A DNA stretch of 64,000 nt from Acidobacteriota bacterium (GTDB lineage Bacteria; Acidobacteriota; Aminicenantia; JBFLYD01): contig JBFLYD010000028.1 in assembly GCA_040756905.1 (NCBI GenBank), forward strand, positions 10,278 to 74,277, given 5' to 3'. How positions within the stretch are numbered: position 1 is the first letter of the stretch; every line of letters begins with the position of its first letter. This document shows positions 61,552 to 64,000 of this stretch, piece by piece. The translations under genes were made by a program, and so were the position numbers. The notes under the pieces are model-generated. The model saw only the letters and a list, made by a program, of their open reading frames with translations. It searched no databases and had not been told where the DNA came from.

Positions 61552-62919
61552 TTATTCTTTTTTCTTAGGAGTTATAGAGACAATCACAAATTTTCCTTGG
61601 TTAAAATATTTATCAGAAACTTTCCTTAACCCAGAAGTTGTAATCTTCGAAATATTTTCTATGTAATTTCCCCTTGATTCATCCTCATTTAGGATTAAAA
61701 ATTGAGCTATTGCTCTGGCAATAGATAGGGCTGTTTCCTGAGCATGCTGAAAATCTAATTTAATTCGATTTTTGGCACTCTCTAAATAATCTATTACATT
61801 CATCTGTTCTTCTGGAAGATAATCTTGTAGAGAGTATTTAGCTTCTTTTGCCTGTTTAAGGAAATTTATTATTTCTCTTATCGCTCTTCTTAAATATTTC
61901 TGCTCAAGAGTTATATGAATGATTATGGCTCCTCCATACTTATTTGATATATAATCCATTGAGATGGAGTTGAGTATAATGTTTCTTCCCCTTAAAAATT
62001 CTGCCAGTCTGGGATTAAAGCCAGAGCCGATGATTCTTGTTAATACATCCATTGCATATTGGTCCGGATGATTAAAATCAGGACCAACCATCCCCACAAC
62101 TAAATAACATTGATTTACATCCATTTCCTTTTCAATTTGAACATCCTTTTTTAAGAGCTGAGCAATTTCGAATTTTTCGGATGGAGATTTTTCAGTAATA
62201 ACATTCTCAAAAAGGCCTCTTACTTTTTCTTCTACCTGGCTTAGATTAAAATCTCCTATGATAGTCATAGCGCAATTATCAGACCTGAAGTATTTATTGT
62301 AAAATTGTTCAATCTGTTCAAGATTTACATTCTCAATTATTTCCTTTTTTCCATATGCTGGATTCATGTAAGGATGATCTTTGAAAAGTTCCTGAAAGAG
62401 AATCGATGTTGCATATTTTTTCGGGTCGTCTAAATTATCGTTGATTTCTTCGATAATAATCTTTTTCTCATTTTCCACCTCTTCTTCAGATAGTTTTAAA
62501 TTGAACAGAATTTCTTTTTGATTTTTCAGGGCAAAATCAATGTATTCAGACGGAACTGAAATTTCAAAAGTTGTCAAATCTAAACCTGTATGGGCATTGA
62601 AATACGCTCCATATCTTCTTATGTCCTCTCCGATTTGCTGTCCGGTTCTGTATTCTGTTCCTCTGAATAGTATCAGATGTTCAAGGAGATGAGAAAGCCC
62701 ATTGTTATTATCATTTTCATTCTTAGAACCAGCGTTAACTGCAGTAACAATGTTTACTAATGGAAGAGAATGTCTCTCCTGAAGAAAGATTTTCATCCCA
62801 TTTTTCATGATAAAATATTTATTCTCTTCTTGGCTCTGGGCTGATGAAAAGATCCATAATAATATTACAAAAAATAGAAAGAATAACTTGTTTCTTTTAA
62901 GAACCATACTTTTCATCAT
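61552..62919 (-). CDS. M16 zinc peptidase, catalytic subunit (pair 2)
   Basis: 455 residues with an N-terminal signal (about 8-29). The zinc site HLLEH (GLSHLLEHLILFRGT, about 74-88) is intact, with the third ligand in EVENEKKIIIEEINDN. It forms a second, divergent catalytic/non-catalytic M16 pair with the following gene. No clear ribosome site precedes the ATG; a start four codons later is possible. Likely exported peptide degradation. Confidence 0.92.
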   Translation of the reverse strand: MMKSMVLKRNKLFFLFFVILLWIFSSAQSQEENKYFIMKNGMKIFLQERHSLPLVNIVTAVNAGSKNENDNNNGLSHLLEHLILFRGTEYRTGQQIGEDIRRYGAYFNAHTGLDLTTFEISVPSEYIDFALKNQKEILFNLKLSEEEVENEKKIIIEEINDNLDDPKKYATSILFQELFKDHPYMNPAYGKKEIIENVNLEQIEQFYNKYFRSDNCAMTIIGDFNLSQVEEKVRGLFENVITEKSPSEKFEIAQLLKKDVQIEKEMDVNQCYLVVGMVGPDFNHPDQYAMDVLTRIIGSGFNPRLAEFLRGRNIILNSISMDYISNKYGGAIIIHITLEQKYLRRAIREIINFLKQAKEAKYSLQDYLPEEQMNVIDYLESAKNRIKLDFQHAQETALSIARAIAQFLILNEDESRGNYIENISKITTSGLRKVSDKYFNQGKFVIVSITPKKKE

Positions 62920-62949
62920 TTTAATAATAATTTGGATGCAAGTAAAGTT

Positions 62950-64000
62950 TTACTTGAATCCAACTTTGGTTTTTGCCTTGCGCTTGAATTGTTTTTCATA
63001 TAATTTTCTCACCCTTTCGATGGTATCGGCTTGCTGCGGGCTCTTGTCATCCCTGATGCGCATGACCCGTGCAAAGCGCAGGGCAAATCCTGATCTGTAG
63101 TGGAGGCTGCGTTGAATTTCGTTGTAAGCGATTTCCACAACAATTTCAGGCTTCACGTAAACAGTATACTCATCCTCGGAGATTTTGAGCCTCTGGAGCT
63201 TTTGCGTTATCTCCGTGAACTCCTGATCACTCATACCCTTAAAGGTTTTACCCACCACCAAGAACTCTCCAGATTTTTCATCTCTTGCAGCCAAATGATA
63301 GTTGGAAAGCCAGCCTGTTCGTCGGCCGTAGCCCCAATCTGCAGCCACAATTACAAGATCCAGATGCTCAGCCGGTTTGATCTTGAACCACTTTTTGCCC
63401 CTGGCACCTGGGGTGTAAGTGCTCTCTAAGGATTTAGCCATCAGTCCCTCATGACCCAGTTTCATGGCGCCTTTGAGGAAGCGCTCTGCTTCTTCCTGAT
63501 TATCGGTAACAATTCTATTAGTTAACAGATACCTGTTGCAAATTTGCGATAGATACTCCCATCTCTTTTGGTAGGGAATATCAATGAGAGGATTTCCTTC
63601 CACATAGATTAAATCAAACAGATAGAGTTTGACAGGAACTTCCTGCATCATTTTGGTTATATTGTGTACTCGTCTGAACCTGCGCATCAATTCCTGGAAG
63701 GGCAGGGGTCGATCCTTGTCGCCGACAGCGATCACTTCTCCATCCAGTATGGCAGTATGGACTTTCACCTCTTTTCTTATCAGTTCTACTATCTCCGGTA
63801 AACTATCGGTGACATCGCTCAGATGTCTACTGTAAATTTTAATTTTTTCACCTTGCTTGTGGATCTGTACCCGGGCACCGTCGAATTTATATTCGAGTGC
63901 ACTCTTCCCACCATGTTCGGTAAAGACTTGGGTAAAATCCTCGGCCAGTTCTGCCAACATGGGTTGGATGGGTTGGAAAAGTTGCAGGTTGATTCTCTCC
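62950..64000 (-). CDS. ATP-dependent DNA ligase, archaeal type, 5' end outside the window
   Basis: An open frame of 350 codons that reaches the window edge. LFQPIQPMLAEL precedes an apparent ATG at 63960 and belongs to the family, so the true start lies beyond 64000. The catalytic Lys motif is EYKFDGARVQIHK (about residue 26 from that ATG). ILDGEVIAVG, GHEGLMAKSLESTYTPGARGKKWFKIKP and the C-terminal OB domain (VVGKTFKGMSDQEF, PEIVVEIAYNEIQRS, FALRFARVMRIRDDKSP) follow. The full protein is probably near 550-600 residues. Composition looks clearly more GC-rich than neighbouring genes, suggesting transfer. Confidence 0.9.
   Translation of the reverse strand, partial: ERINLQLFQPIQPMLAELAEDFTQVFTEHGGKSALEYKFDGARVQIHKQGEKIKIYSRHLSDVTDSLPEIVELIRKEVKVHTAILDGEVIAVGDKDRPLPFQELMRRFRRVHNITKMMQEVPVKLYLFDLIYVEGNPLIDIPYQKRWEYLSQICNRYLLTNRIVTDNQEEAERFLKGAMKLGHEGLMAKSLESTYTPGARGKKWFKIKPAEHLDLVIVAADWGYGRRTGWLSNYHLAARDEKSGEFLVVGKTFKGMSDQEFTEITQKLQRLKISEDEYTVYVKPEIVVEIAYNEIQRSLHYRSGFALRFARVMRIRDDKSPQQADTIERVRKLYEKQFKRKAKTKVGFK

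Overview
The window is AT-rich (roughly one third G+C by eye, not computed) and comes from a diderm bacterium. The evidence is a PilQ outer-membrane secretin, lipobox lipoproteins, many exported peptidases and glycosidases, and consensus sigma70-type promoters. Paired M16 peptidases, S9 and M28 peptidases, a large Asp-box/VPS10-type beta-propeller protein and GH127/GH2 enzymes suggest a protein- and carbohydrate-scavenging member of the Acidobacteriota/Aminicenantes type. That placement is inference only. A Hel308-like helicase and an archaeal-type ATP-dependent DNA ligase are additional unusual traits.

Layout. 0-1.5 kb: TIGR04076 protein, tRNA-Gly, a tandemly duplicated tRNA 3' end with a hairpin-rich insert, tRNA-Cys, and small DUF948/YtxH proteins. 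1.5-7.6 kb: glgC, eno, the methylmalonyl-CoA mutase large subunit and two oligopeptide-type ABC ATPases, close-packed. 7.6-14.4 kb: type IV pilus pilM-N-O-P-Q, two lipoproteins and a TPR protein, with a good promoter; tRNA-Val follows. 14.6-24 kb: orphan proteins, remnants of cydB and a ferritin-like gene, a ZIP transporter, a GH127 enzyme, a Spy-like protein, a class IV aminotransferase, an M28 peptidase and dispersed palindromic repeats. 24-39.5 kb: S9 peptidase, SHMT-like enzyme, Kef-type antiporter, SfsA, Hel308-like helicase, NagX/DUF5009 membrane protein, an M16 pair and a GH2 glycosidase. 39.6-48.9 kb: a type I restriction-modification operon on the minus strand, read hsdR - AlbA_2/ATPase regulator - hsdS - OLD-type nuclease - (inserted DUF4143 ATPase cassette) - hsdM. 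hsdM carries a frameshift. 49-51 kb: ECF sigma factor, anti-sigma factor and a secretin_N-like protein. 51-56.5 kb: a nitrogen-oxide-related region with an octaheme cytochrome, a TetR regulator and a DUF1858-NnrS fusion, followed by decayed norC/norB, a DUF6448 fragment and a possible flavodiiron fragment. 56.6-64 kb: Asp-box propeller protein, RF-1-type rescue factor, a second M16 pair and the DNA ligase, which runs off the right edge.

The points most worth a second look are these. A dispersed palindromic repeat supplies the stop codons of two unrelated upstream genes. A related hairpin element sits in the tRNA-Gly duplication. A DUF4143 ATPase cassette with an apparently leaderless promoter and palindromic operator is inserted in hsdM, behind a duplicated hsdM 5' end. 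The nitric-oxide gene cluster is partly pseudogenised. No CRISPR array, prophage or transposase gene was seen.
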